Below, one piece after another: positions 25,648 through 34,486 of a stretch of DNA of 52,693 nt. Numbering within the stretch: position 1 is the first letter of the stretch; every line of letters begins with the position of its first letter. The position numbers and the translations under genes are program-made. Location of the stretch: assembly GCF_042665195.1 (NCBI RefSeq), contig NZ_JBHTBW010000011.1:1-52693 (forward strand). Reading direction: 5' to 3'. This DNA comes from Laceyella putida (GTDB lineage Bacteria; Bacillota; Bacilli; Thermoactinomycetales; Thermoactinomycetaceae). Below the pieces are notes generated by a model that ran no database searches, had not been told where the DNA came from, and saw nothing but the letters and a program-made list of their open reading frames with translations.

Positions 25648-27046
25648 ATGGATCCCTCCTGTGTTGGCGAGCGTTCAGGCACTGCTCCAGAAAGCGGACG
25701 GCGATTTGCGGATTGGAGACAAAGTGCAGATGGGTATAACCGGCCAATACGTTCGCACGGGCATATCCTTCCCGCGTTTCCCCCCGCCGCCCTGTGGTCA
25801 GATAAGCGAACGGCCATGACTCGTCTGCGGTTTCCAAGGTCGAATAATGAAATTCATGACCGCGGGCCACATCCCCCGCCTTGAACAAGATATTGCTATC
25901 CAACGCTCTCACTTCCCGGTATCCAAGGGCGCTCAAGCGATTCTTCATCCGCACCGTCCCCGGGATGAGGCCGACCATCGGAAACGTTTGACCCGTTGTC
26001 GTGACAATGCTCTCAGCCAAATACATATAACCGCCGCACTCCGCAAACGCGGGCAATCCCCGCTGAATAAAGCCGCGAATCGATTGCTTGGCCCGTTCGT
26101 TCTTGGCCAACCGTTCCGCGAATTCTTCAGGAAACCCCCCTCCAATCAAGAGGCCATCCGCTTTCGCCGGAACGGCTTCATCCGCCAATGGACTGAAAAA
26201 AACGAGCTTCGCCCCCAAACGCTCCAACAACTCCAAGTTTTCCGGATAGTAAAAATGAAAGGCGCTATCTTTCGCCACGGCCACAATCGGTTCACCCGGC
26301 AAAGAGGACAACGAATCCAGAAAGGACGGCTCCGGCATCGTCAGGGCGGGAGTGTCATGCGCGATGGCAAGCAAACGCTCCATGTCCACGCCTTGTTCAA
26401 TCTTTGTCGCCAGACGCGCAAACAGCTCCGCACACTCGCCGCGCTCAAGGGCGGGCACCAATCCCAAATGGCGCTCCGGCAAAGTCAACGCCTCATCCCT
26501 GCCCAACCATCCCAACACGGGGATGCCGCATTCCCGCTCAATCGCCGCTTTCACCAATTGATAATGCCCTTCGCTGCCCGCCCGATTGGCAATCACGCCG
26601 GCTATCGGCACCCGGGGATTCAACCGCTGATATCCCAACACCACCGCCGCCGCACTGCGCGCCATACTGTGCACATTCACCACCAGGATGACGGGGCATC
26701 CCAGTTCCAAGGCAATGGAGGCGCTGCTTCCCTCATCGCTGAGCGGATCTTTGCCATCATATAACCCCATCACCCCCTCCACCACCGACAGGTCCGCGCC
26801 TTCACCGCCACGGATGAAGCATTCGCGCATCTTCTCTTTGCTTAACATCCACGTGTCCACATTGCGCGACACCCGCCCCGTCACCACCGTATGGTAGGTG
26901 GGATCAATGTAGTCAGGCCCGCACTTGAACCCTTGCACCGTCAGGCCACGGCGCTTGCAAGCCGCCATGATCCCCAAGGTAACGGTCGTTTTCCCCACGC
27001 CGCTGCCTGTCCCGGCAATCAGCAGCCTCGGTCGATTCACCTTCAT
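25640..27046 (-). CDS. cbiA: Cobyrinic acid a,c-diamide synthase CbiA
   Basis: A 468-residue glutamine-dependent amidase/ligase making the a and c amides of (cobalt-)cobyrinate. The N-terminal P-loop is LLIAGTGSGVGKTTVTLGI. Next come SVVEGVMGLYDG and GCPVILVVNVHSMARSAAA. The C-terminal GATase domain has ADGLLIGGGFPEEFAE and the cysteine nucleophile in PAFAECGGYMYLAE, ending with ANVLAGYTHLHF (His). The start ATG is the one overlapping the cbiG stop (ATGA), with AAGGAAG upstream; the frame is open for 28 more codons. Confidence 0.95.
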   Translation of the reverse strand: MKVNRPRLLIAGTGSGVGKTTVTLGIMAACKRRGLTVQGFKCGPDYIDPTYHTVVTGRVSRNVDTWMLSKEKMRECFIRGGEGADLSVVEGVMGLYDGKDPLSDEGSSASIALELGCPVILVVNVHSMARSAAAVVLGYQRLNPRVPIAGVIANRAGSEGHYQLVKAAIERECGIPVLGWLGRDEALTLPERHLGLVPALERGECAELFARLATKIEQGVDMERLLAIAHDTPALTMPEPSFLDSLSSLPGEPIVAVAKDSAFHFYYPENLELLERLGAKLVFFSPLADEAVPAKADGLLIGGGFPEEFAERLAKNERAKQSIRGFIQRGLPAFAECGGYMYLAESIVTTTGQTFPMVGLIPGTVRMKNRLSALGYREVRALDSNILFKAGDVARGHEFHYSTLETADESWPFAYLTTGRRGETREGYARANVLAGYTHLHFVSNPQIAVRFLEQCLNARQHRRDPYA

Positions 27047-28152
27047 GTCATCACTTCCTTTACAGATGGAAAAGGAACCTGGGCAATGGATATCGTCACA
27101 TTCCCCGCTTTCTTTTTGGGGAGCAACCAATCAGCCGCCCCCGCGGACAAGAGCGCGGCGGGCTCGCTCACCCCATAGGCGCCCGTATAGCGGTACACAG
27201 TGGGAGACGGCTCGGGCAGAGAAACCGCATTCAATTCGGCTGGAGCGTAAGTGTCCAAAGACCAGCCGTATTTTTGGCAGACGGCCAGCAGTCCCGGTTC
27301 CTCTTTCTTCAGGTCAATCGTGGCCACATTGCGAACACTTTTGATCGAACAGCGCTGTTCATTCAATGTGTGCACAATCACGTGCTCGATCTCTTCCGGC
27401 GATGTCCCTTTGTTGCAGCCAATCCCCAACACCAGCACCTTGGGGCGGTAGAGCACCCCGTTATGCAAATAATCCTGTTCTTCCCTTTCCGTAAGCAGGC
27501 GATGCGTCACCACCAGTGCGGCGTCAAACGACCCTGGGTCCGCTTCCGTGAATGAGTCAACCACCCGAATATGCTTGGGCAATGGCCGGTCATACGTCCA
27601 CCAATCCGGCTCGCCCGATTCCTGGACCACCACCACCCGCTCTTCGTTCACCACGGCCGCGCTCACTGGCGTCGCCTTGGCAAAACTTTCAATCTCCCAA
27701 CCAAAAGAGCGGCCAAACAAGTCCACCGCGATCGTTTGCTGCACATCGGAAGCCGTGGTCACCACGGGCGTCGCCCCCAAACAGGCGGCCACTTGCTTCG
27801 TCAACTCATTGGCGCCTCCCAAATGGCCGGATAACACGCTGATGGCGAATTGCCCTGAATCATCCACCACCACGACAGCCGGGTCGGTTTTTTTGTCTTT
27901 TAAAATCGGTGCGATCATGCGGACGACCGCTCCGAGGGAAATCAACAGCACGATGCCGCCATATCGCCGGAACAAGTCGGGCAAGATGAGCTTGACTGAT
28001 CCTTGAAACAGGGTGATCGGCCGAGTCGCCTCATCTCCGTGGGCAAACTTGTCCATGTAATACACATCGGCCTGATCCAACTGCTCCAGCAAACGCCGCG
28101 CCAATTGCACTCCATGTTTGGTGATGGCCACAATGGCGATGGGTCGCTTCAT
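27043..28152 (-). CDS. cbiG: Cobalt-precorrin-5A hydrolase CbiG
   Basis: A 369-residue CbiG, which opens the delta-lactone of cobalt-precorrin-5A and releases acetaldehyde, a step found only in the anaerobic pathway. N-terminal domain: IAIVAITKHGVQLARRL and LISLGAVVRMIAPILKDKKTDPAV, then FAISVLSGHLGGANELT. The C-terminal CobE-like domain starts near VLVLGIGCNKGTSPEEIE. It overlaps cbiF upstream (ATGA) and cbiA downstream (ATGA), a sign of tight coupling. Confidence 0.93.
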   Translation of the reverse strand: MKRPIAIVAITKHGVQLARRLLEQLDQADVYYMDKFAHGDEATRPITLFQGSVKLILPDLFRRYGGIVLLISLGAVVRMIAPILKDKKTDPAVVVVDDSGQFAISVLSGHLGGANELTKQVAACLGATPVVTTASDVQQTIAVDLFGRSFGWEIESFAKATPVSAAVVNEERVVVVQESGEPDWWTYDRPLPKHIRVVDSFTEADPGSFDAALVVTHRLLTEREEQDYLHNGVLYRPKVLVLGIGCNKGTSPEEIEHVIVHTLNEQRCSIKSVRNVATIDLKKEEPGLLAVCQKYGWSLDTYAPAELNAVSLPEPSPTVYRYTGAYGVSEPAALLSAGAADWLLPKKKAGNVTISIAQVPFPSVKEVMT

Positions 28153-28946
28153 GGGGCATCCACCCCTTTCCTGAACCCATGGGTAAACGTCTTATCATAC
28201 AGGCGCGAGCGATACATCTCCGCCTCAGCCAAGCGGGACGGGTCCAAAGCCCATCCGGCCAAAATCATCGCATGGCTGCGGATGCCCGCTTGGCGCATAT
28301 CCTCATCCAACCGGCCGAGGGTGGTGCGGATCACTTGTTGGTCCGGCCAGGTGGCCCGTTGCACGACGGCGACGGGGGTCTCTTCCGCCCAATCGGCTGC
28401 CCGCAGTTCCCGCACCACTTTTTTGGTCAGGGTGGCGCTTAAATACAAGGCGATCGTCGCGTGATGGGCGGCCAATTCCGCCAACTTCTCCCGTTCCGGC
28501 ACCGGTGTTCGCCCTTCCGCGCGGGTCAGGATCACCGTTTGCGTCAAATTTGGAATCGTCAGTTCCGCTCCCAAGACCGCCGCCGCAGCAAACACGGAAC
28601 TGACGCCTGGAATGATCTCCACCTCGATGCCCTGTTGTTTCAATAACGCGATTTGCTCAAAGATCGCGCCAAAAACGGCGGGATCTCCCGTGTGCACCCG
28701 GGCTACGCTTTGTCCTTGGCGCACATGGGCCACCATGCAATCAACCAGTTGCTCCAAGTCCATCCCCGAACTTTTTAGCACCACCGCATCCGGCTTCGCT
28801 TGAGCGATGAGGGCATCATTGACCAAAGAATCGGTAAACAACACCACATCAGCCGCCTGCAATACGCGCAGGCCTTTGACGGTGATCAACTCGGGGTCTC
28901 CCGGTCCCGCCCCCACAATGTACACTTTGGCCGCCAGTTTTGTCAT
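28149..28946 (-). CDS. cbiF: Cobalt-precorrin-4 C11-methyltransferase CbiF
   Basis: A 265-residue SAM-dependent uroporphyrin-III-C-methyltransferase-like enzyme. Hallmarks of CbiF/CobM are VYIVGAGPGDPELITVKGL, VLFTDSLVNDALI, ARVHTGDPAVFGAIFEQ, IIPGVSSVFAAAAVLGAELT and LTRAEGRTPVPE. The ATG at 28946 overlaps the cbiL stop (ATGA); the 22 codons open before it are not needed. Acts in the ring-contraction half of the anaerobic pathway. Confidence 0.95.
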   Translation of the reverse strand: MTKLAAKVYIVGAGPGDPELITVKGLRVLQAADVVLFTDSLVNDALIAQAKPDAVVLKSSGMDLEQLVDCMVAHVRQGQSVARVHTGDPAVFGAIFEQIALLKQQGIEVEIIPGVSSVFAAAAVLGAELTIPNLTQTVILTRAEGRTPVPEREKLAELAAHHATIALYLSATLTKKVVRELRAADWAEETPVAVVQRATWPDQQVIRTTLGRLDEDMRQAGIRSHAMILAGWALDPSRLAEAEMYRSRLYDKTFTHGFRKGVDAP

Positions 28947-29662
28947 TTTCTCACCACCATCAATGAGAGATAACCCAGTTTCCTCCCTTTTAACTCCCGG
29001 ACATCCCACCACACCTGTTCCTCCGGTGAGGTCACTTTGCTCACCACCACCGCGCAGTCAAGCAACTCCAATTCGGTCAAGACATCGATCAGCAAGTCCA
29101 GCACTTTGGCCACTTTCAAAAAAACCACCGCCACATGCGTCTGCAGTGCTCGTCTCATCGCTTCCCTATCGTCCGTCGCCGGCACGATGACCACTTGTTC
29201 ATCTCCATCCGCCAAAGGGGTATGTAACCGGGAAGCGGCGCCATTCACGGACGAAATGCCGGGCACGGAGAGAAGCTCCACTTGGGGGTGAAGTTCCCGC
29301 ATCCGCCGCCCCAGATGGATAAATGTGCTATAGAGCATGGGATCACCCTCAGTCACAAAGGCGACATCTTTCCCTTGTGAAAGATGGGACCACACGGTTT
29401 CCACGGTGCGGTCCCATTCCCGCCCCAACACTTCGGGATCACGCGTCATCGGAAAGATCAGCCCCACCATCTCTTTCTCATGGGCATGCACATATTGCTC
29501 CACAATGGCCAACGCATAGCTTTTTTCGCCCATGCGCTTTTTGGGGTAGGCAATCACGGGGGTTTCCTTCAACAAACGGTACGCTTTCACCGTAAGCAAC
29601 TCGGGATCACCCGGCCCCACTCCAATCCCAATCAATTTCCCATAGCGAGCTGAGCGACTCAT
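28943..29662 (-). CDS. cbiL: Cobalt-precorrin-2 C20-methyltransferase CbiL
   Basis: A 239-residue SAM-dependent methyltransferase of the tetrapyrrole family; CbiL/CobI blocks are LIGIGVGPGDPELLTVKAYRLL, PVIAYPKKRMGEKSYALAI, DVAFVTEGDPMLYSTFIHL and LLSVPGISSVNGAASRLHTPLADGDE. It methylates C20 of cobalt-factor II/precorrin-2. The start ATG at 29662 has a GGGGGGATA site; it begins 14 nt after the cbiET stop. Confidence 0.93.
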   Translation of the reverse strand: MSRSARYGKLIGIGVGPGDPELLTVKAYRLLKETPVIAYPKKRMGEKSYALAIVEQYVHAHEKEMVGLIFPMTRDPEVLGREWDRTVETVWSHLSQGKDVAFVTEGDPMLYSTFIHLGRRMRELHPQVELLSVPGISSVNGAASRLHTPLADGDEQVVIVPATDDREAMRRALQTHVAVVFLKVAKVLDLLIDVLTELELLDCAVVVSKVTSPEEQVWWDVRELKGRKLGYLSLMVVRK

Positions 29663-29676
29663 CAATATCCCCCCTA

Positions 29677-30900
29677 TTATTCCTTGCGCCAAGCCGCAAT
29701 CACATACGTCGGATTAAGCGCAGCGAAGCGCGTCATGTTCAGGATCGGTTTGCTCCGCGCCACTTGGAGCAACGTCACCTGCACCTCCATGCCCTCCGCT
29801 TCCAAACCCGCCAAGGCCGTGGACAAGGTTTCGATCGTGACGGCGTTCACCACCAACCGCCCCCCCGCTTTCAACCGCGCACAGCATACCAGCAACAACT
29901 GGCGCAACTCCCCGCCGCTGCCCCCGATGAAAATGGCGTCGGGATCGGGAAGTTCGTCCAGCCTCGCAGGCGCTTTGGCATGAATGAGGTGAATATCGGC
30001 GCGGAACTTGACCCGATTGGCTTCGATGTTGGCCAGATCGCCTTCGTTTTTCTCGATCGCATACACTTGCCCATGGGGGGAACATTTGGCCGCTTCAATC
30101 GCCACCGAACCGGAACCCGCCCCAATATCCCAGACCACGCTGTCTTCTTTCAAACGCAACTCCATCAAACTCAGAAGGCGAATCTCCTTTTTCGTGATCA
30201 GCCCTTTGTCCGGTTTGCGCTGGGCGAAGGCCTCATCGGCCATGCCCGTTACCCACGGCCGGCACACAGCCTCATCCTTGCGCTTTAATATCACGACATT
30301 GAGCGGAGCGAACTCCGCTTCCGCCAACGGTTCCAGCTCCCACCAGCCTACCCGTTCATCCGCGCCGCCCAGGTTTTCCGCCACAAACGCCTTATACTCC
30401 GTCATCTGAAACCTTAACAGATACCGGGCAATCGCGCCGGGGGTATTCAGCTCATCCGTGAGCAACGCCACGGCGTCCCGTCCATCGATGCGCTGGGCCA
30501 AACCAAACAACGGTCGGCCATGAAGGCTCTCTACCGGCACCCCCTGCCAACTCTCCCCCATCCGAGCAAACGCGAGCTGAAGCGAACTCACATGGGGGTG
30601 AATCTCCACCCGCTCCCGTCCCAAACGACGCACGAGCAATCGACCGATCCCATAGAAAAGGGGGTCCCCCGAAGCCAGCACGACAATGCGCCGCTCCACC
30701 ATCGCCGCGGCGATGCGTCCGATCATGGCCGAAATCTCATTCTTTAGCGCCCATTTCTCTCCGGGATGCTCTGTGAAATAGGATAAATGCCGCTCTCCCC
30801 CAACCAGCACATCCGCTTCTTCAATCTGTTTCCGATAGAGTGGAATCAGCCCATCCTTCCCTTCCGCGCCGATCCCGATCAATTTCACCGTCTGTGTCAC
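29677..30900 (-). CDS. cbiET: CbiE-CbiT fusion, (cobalt-)precorrin-7 C5,15-methyltransferase/decarboxylase
   Basis: A 407-residue two-domain protein equal to CobL. Residues about 1-205 are the CbiE methyltransferase (LIGIGAEGKDGLIPLYRKQI, VLASGDPLFYGIGRLLVRRL, VSSLQLAFARMGESWQ). About 210-407 is CbiT, with the PDKGLITKKEIR entry, the SAM motif VWDIGAGSGSVAIEAAK and FIGGSGGELRQLL. The fused enzyme methylates C5 and C15 and removes the C12 acetate carboxyl. It starts at GTG and overlaps the end of cbiD by 80 nt, unusually long for this operon. Confidence 0.95.
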   Translation of the reverse strand: MTQTVKLIGIGAEGKDGLIPLYRKQIEEADVLVGGERHLSYFTEHPGEKWALKNEISAMIGRIAAAMVERRIVVLASGDPLFYGIGRLLVRRLGRERVEIHPHVSSLQLAFARMGESWQGVPVESLHGRPLFGLAQRIDGRDAVALLTDELNTPGAIARYLLRFQMTEYKAFVAENLGGADERVGWWELEPLAEAEFAPLNVVILKRKDEAVCRPWVTGMADEAFAQRKPDKGLITKKEIRLLSLMELRLKEDSVVWDIGAGSGSVAIEAAKCSPHGQVYAIEKNEGDLANIEANRVKFRADIHLIHAKAPARLDELPDPDAIFIGGSGGELRQLLLVCCARLKAGGRLVVNAVTIETLSTALAGLEAEGMEVQVTLLQVARSKPILNMTRFAALNPTYVIAAWRKE

Positions 30901-31999
30901 TCAATTCCGCCCTCCCCAACAATTCGCCTTTCATTTTCACCAGAATCGTCTCCACTGTCATGCCCCCATCCACGTGCCGCAATCCATGTTGGCAGATTAA
31001 CTGGCTCATCCGGGTGAAAAACGACATCCGCCCCGCCTCTTCCATCAGTTGGCCCGCATGGGTGGCGCTGTTGGCTTCCCGCACAGCCTGAACGAGATCG
31101 GCTGGCGCGCCCGCTTCCACCGCCAATTGAGCCAAAAAATCAAAGTCAACGGCGGCACTTTTGGAATGGACCATCATCACGCCTTGAGCCACCTTGGAAA
31201 ACTTCCCCATCATCCCCACCAAGGTCACCCGTTCCACCCCGACGCGTTTGGCGTGTTTCAAAGCAAATCCCACAAAATCACCCATCTGGATAAACGCCTC
31301 TTCCGGCAAATGCGGAAATCGTTTCATCGCATGCTTTTCACTGATTCCCCCTGTGGTCAAAACGAGATGGCGGCATCCATTGGCCTTGGCCACTTGGATC
31401 GACTGCGCCACGCTCGCCCGATAAGCGGCCGTGGAAAAGGGAACCACAATCCCCCGCGTTCCCAGAATCGAGATGCCGCCGACAATCCCCAAGCGGGCAT
31501 TTAACGTCTTTTGGGCGATCTCTTCCCCGTCCGGAACAGAAACCACGACCCGAACCCCGCGGTTCACCCCGTGTTCGGCCAGCACCGCCGCCACCGTCTC
31601 CTTGATCATCCGGCGCGGCACCGGATTAATCGCCGCTTCACCCACCGGCACGGGCAAACCGGGTTTGGTCACCCGGCCCACTCCGACCCCGCCATCAATC
31701 TGAATGTCGGCTTCCTCAAGCCAACTGACCGTGGAGACGATGGTCGCCCCATGCGTCACATCCGGATCATCCCCGCCATCTTTGACGGTGCTGGCCTGAG
31801 CCATGGAACCGTCCGACTCCACCTCTGTCATCGCAAACGCGGCCGTCTGTCCGATGGGCAACTGAATCACAACGTCACGGATGGCTTCCCCCGTGATCAA
31901 CGATAGCAAGGCCGCTTTGGTTGCCGCTGTCGCACAGGCGCCCGTCGTATATCCGGTGCGGAGCGGTTTAGTTTCCGACTCTGCCTGCTTTTGCATCAT
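30821..31999 (-). CDS. cbiD: Cobalt-precorrin-5B C1-methyltransferase CbiD
   Basis: A 392-residue CbiD, the C1-methylating enzyme special to the anaerobic route. Typical start TKPLRTGYTTGACATAATKAAL is followed by VTKPGLPVPVGEAAINPVPRRMI, ISILGTRGIVVPFST, LVLTTGGISEKHA and VTLVGMMGKFSKVAQGVMMVHS. Two ATGs in tandem (31999/31996) start 2 nt after the cbiC stop. The last 80 nt are shared with the start of cbiET in another frame. Confidence 0.95.
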   Translation of the reverse strand: MMQKQAESETKPLRTGYTTGACATAATKAALLSLITGEAIRDVVIQLPIGQTAAFAMTEVESDGSMAQASTVKDGGDDPDVTHGATIVSTVSWLEEADIQIDGGVGVGRVTKPGLPVPVGEAAINPVPRRMIKETVAAVLAEHGVNRGVRVVVSVPDGEEIAQKTLNARLGIVGGISILGTRGIVVPFSTAAYRASVAQSIQVAKANGCRHLVLTTGGISEKHAMKRFPHLPEEAFIQMGDFVGFALKHAKRVGVERVTLVGMMGKFSKVAQGVMMVHSKSAAVDFDFLAQLAVEAGAPADLVQAVREANSATHAGQLMEEAGRMSFFTRMSQLICQHGLRHVDGGMTVETILVKMKGELLGRAELSDTDGEIDRDRRGREGWADSTLSETD

Positions 32000-32000
32000 G

Positions 32001-32651
32001 TCAAACCCCTGTCTCTCGTTCCGCCAACAGAGCCAAAGCATTCACAATCGCCACCGCCGCCGGGCTTCCTCCTTTGCGGCCCAGATTGGTGATAAACGGC
32101 ACATCCAGCTTGAGCAATTCCTCTTTTGATTCCGCGGCGGACACAAAGCCCACTGGCACGCCGACGATGAGCCCCGGTTTGGCCTTCCCTTCCCGCACCA
32201 AGCGAATCAGCTCCAACAAGGCCGTCGGTGCGTTGCCTATCGCGAAAATGCCCCCTTCCGCTTCAGCCACGGCCTTTCTCATCGAGACAATGGCCCTCGT
32301 CGTGCCCAAACGCTTGGCTTCTTCCATCACATCCGCATCAGAAATATAGACCCGCACATCACCGCCAAACTGCTCCAGGCGGCTCTTGTTGATCCCCACT
32401 TGCACCATCTGCACATCCGCCACGATCGGCTTGCCCGCCCGGATCGCCCGGATGCCCGCCCGAACCGCATCAGGATGAAAGGTCACGCTCCGTCCCAGAT
32501 CAAAATCGGCGGTCGCATGGATGACCCGTTGCACGACACGAAACTGTTCCTGTGTGAAGTCATGCTTTCCCAACTCATCGGCAATGATCTGAAAACTCAA
32601 GTCCTCGATTTCCTGTGGTTTCGTCGTAACGGGGCGAAAAGGTTCACTCAT
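32001..32651 (-). CDS. cbiC: Cobalt-precorrin-8 methylmutase CbiC
   Basis: A 216-residue CbiC/CobH which moves the C11 methyl to C12, giving cobyrinate. The active-site histidine lies in FRVVQRVIHATADFDLG. Further blocks are GKPIVADVQMVQVGI, ISDADVMEEAKRLGTTRAIVSM, AIGNAPTALLELIRL and PGLIVGVPVGFVSAAESKE. ATG at 32651 with AGGAGGG 8 nt upstream. It is followed by cbiD with a 1-nt gap; upstream lies the only long gap (about 135 bp) in the cbi series. Confidence 0.95.
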   Translation of the reverse strand: MSEPFRPVTTKPQEIEDLSFQIIADELGKHDFTQEQFRVVQRVIHATADFDLGRSVTFHPDAVRAGIRAIRAGKPIVADVQMVQVGINKSRLEQFGGDVRVYISDADVMEEAKRLGTTRAIVSMRKAVAEAEGGIFAIGNAPTALLELIRLVREGKAKPGLIVGVPVGFVSAAESKEELLKLDVPFITNLGRKGGSPAAVAIVNALALLAERETGV

Positions 32652-32682
32652 GGGACATCCCTCCTGTTTTCTGATCAGTGCT

Positions 32683-32778
32683 GGCGGTTTGCCACACATA
32701 GGTTGTGGACGGAAGCGGAATGAAGTCCGCGTTCCATGTTCGCTTCGCTGTCACCCACAGGGTACAGGCAAAACCGCC
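32683..32778 (-). repeat. Structured cbiJ-cbiC intercistronic region
   Basis: Almost the whole gap between cbiJ and cbiC is bounded by an inverted repeat: GGCGGTTTGCC (32683-32693) against GGCAAAACCGCC (32767-32778), with one unpaired base. Inside are a GCGGA/TCCGC stem and matching GTGGG/CCACA pieces. No T-run follows either arm. It could be a processing site, an mRNA stability element or a small insertion. Confidence 0.45.
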
Positions 32779-32785
32779 CTTCCAT

Positions 32786-33568
32786 TTATCGGATAATCGA
32801 CCCGCTGATTTCTGTTCGCACATGACCGATCACTTGCTCGACACTGGAACATGCGTGACCATAATCAATGCGGGGGCGGGAAATGAGAATGACATGAAGT
32901 CCCAATTCCAAAGCCGCTTCCACTTTCTCATCAACCGAACCGATCTGCCCGCTTTCCTTGGTAATCACCGTCGTCACTCGATAATGTTGATACAAGGCCC
33001 GATTCAATTCCTTGCCAAACGGCCCTTGCATGGCCACGATGTTTTTCTGCTCCAACCCCAGTTGTTCGCATTTTTCCATATTATCTTTGCGCGGCAACAT
33101 CCGGGCGACGAGACGGAGGCCGGGCTCGGCGGACAACCGTTTGACAAAGATGTCCAACGTTTTGCTGCCCGTCGTCAGCATAACCACCCCTTTTCGCCGC
33201 GCGGCCGCTTCCGCCGCCTCCTGATAAGAGGACACGGTTTCGATCAACGGATGCCGCGCCGCCCGCCATTCCGGCCGCTCATAACGCAGATAAGGGACGC
33301 CGGCTGTTTCGGCCGCCGCGATGGCATTTTTCGAAGCCTCTTCCGCAAACGGATGACTGGCGTCCACCACCATGTCGACGCCCCGCTCCTGAAGCTCGTG
33401 CAGCATCTCGTTTGCCGTCAAGCGACCCACCCGCACCGGAATCTCCGCTTCCCGCAAGCTTTTGGCGGCATTCTCCGTCACCACCGACGCCAAGAGCGGG
33501 TACCCTTCCTGTTTCAGGGCACAGGCCAGTTCCCGGGCATCACTGGTGCCAGCCAAGAGAAATAGCAT
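32786..33568 (-). CDS. cbiJ: Cobalt-precorrin-6A reductase CbiJ
   Basis: A 260-residue CbiJ/CobK, NAD(P)H-dependent reductase of the corrin ring. Blocks: MLFLLAGTSDARELACAL, VDMVVDASHPFAEEAS with NAIAAA, VPYLRYERPEW, VMLTTGSKTLDIF, RLVARMLPR, IVAMQGPFGKELN and TVITKESG. The ATG at 33568 is preceded by GGTGGGAG; a GTG four codons earlier overlaps that site. The gene follows cbiX by 14 nt. Confidence 0.92.
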   Translation of the reverse strand: MLFLLAGTSDARELACALKQEGYPLLASVVTENAAKSLREAEIPVRVGRLTANEMLHELQERGVDMVVDASHPFAEEASKNAIAAAETAGVPYLRYERPEWRAARHPLIETVSSYQEAAEAAARRKGVVMLTTGSKTLDIFVKRLSAEPGLRLVARMLPRKDNMEKCEQLGLEQKNIVAMQGPFGKELNRALYQHYRVTTVITKESGQIGSVDEKVEAALELGLHVILISRPRIDYGHACSSVEQVIGHVRTEISGSIIR

Positions 33569-33582
33569 GGTTTCTCCCACCT

Positions 33583-34425
33583 TTACGCATGATGATGTCC
33601 ATGATGATGATCATGATCGTGGTGATGTTGGTGGTGTCCAGCCGCGATCGCTTGTTCCGCCAACGCTTGCCAATTCAATGCTTGCCCATGCGCCAATTGG
33701 TGGACCCGGCGTTGCCAGATGGGGACAAGGCCGTCATCAAATCCGAGGTAAGGCACCATTTCAGCGTGCACACCTGCGCTCTCTTCGTTAAACTGCCGAA
33801 CCATCTTCTCCATCCGTTTGATCAACACACCGGTAAACAAGAAATACGGCAACACCACCACCCGCTTGGCTCCCAAGCGGACACACCGCTCCAGCCCGGC
33901 TTCCATCCGCGGATCGGTCACGCCGATAAAGCAGGCTTCCACCCATGGGACGTTAAGGCGTTCCCACAGCAAGCGGGCAATCTTATACAAGTCACTGTTG
34001 GCTCCGGCATCGCTTGAACCGCGTCCCACCAGCAAGATCGACGTCTCTTCCGCCTCATTCGCGCCCGCGGCCTGCTGGATGCGCGCCTCCAAAATGGGCA
34101 GGATCAATTCATCCACTTCCAGCGGCCGTCCATAAGTGAAGCGCACATGGGGATATTGCGCTTGCGCTTCATGCAGAAACAGTGGGATATGGACTTTGGC
34201 GTGCCCCGCCATGAACAGCATTAACGGGACGACCTTGATTGAGGTGGCGCCCCGCTCAACCGCCCGTTTGACTCCCGCTCCCATATCGGGCTCCGCCAAT
34301 TCCAAAAAGCATGTCTCCACAATCGGTTCCGCAAACTGGGGAGCCATCTTTTCGGTGAAGCGCAACAACTCACGGTTTCCCTCGGCATCACGGCTTCCAT
34401 GGCCCACAAACAAAATCGCTTCCAT
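33583..34425 (-). CDS. cbiX: Sirohydrochlorin cobaltochelatase CbiX (long form) with His-rich tail
   Basis: A 280-residue long-form CbiX of two similar halves. The first has ILFVGHGSRDAEGNRELLRF (catalytic His), CFLELAEPDM, VVPLMLFMAGHAKVHIP; the second has ILLVGRGSSDAGANSDLYKI, CFIGVTDPRM, VVVLPYFLFTG. It inserts Co2+ into sirohydrochlorin. The last 17 residues hold 12 His with Asp and Gln (HHQHHHDHDHHHGHHHA), probably a metal store or delivery arm. The B. megaterium enzyme is known for a His-rich stretch and an MXCXXC Fe-S site; no such Cys pair is seen here. The ATG at 34425 has GGGAGAG upstream. Confidence 0.93.
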   Translation of the reverse strand: MEAILFVGHGSRDAEGNRELLRFTEKMAPQFAEPIVETCFLELAEPDMGAGVKRAVERGATSIKVVPLMLFMAGHAKVHIPLFLHEAQAQYPHVRFTYGRPLEVDELILPILEARIQQAAGANEAEETSILLVGRGSSDAGANSDLYKIARLLWERLNVPWVEACFIGVTDPRMEAGLERCVRLGAKRVVVLPYFLFTGVLIKRMEKMVRQFNEESAGVHAEMVPYLGFDDGLVPIWQRRVHQLAHGQALNWQALAEQAIAAGHHQHHHDHDHHHGHHHA

Positions 34426-34486
34426 CTCGTTCTCTCCCATCTATTGTTTTAGGGCGTGTCCGGCGATTCATGCAGTCACTTACGCT

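Noticed and set aside
25847..26764. 305-codon plus-strand frame opposite cbiA
   Set aside because: Shadow of cbiA; no RBS and His/Arg/Gln-rich composition.
33583..33640. CAT/GAT-rich stretch seen as a possible microsatellite
   Set aside because: It is the codon run for the His-rich CbiX tail, in frame and ended by the stop; no exact unit repeat.
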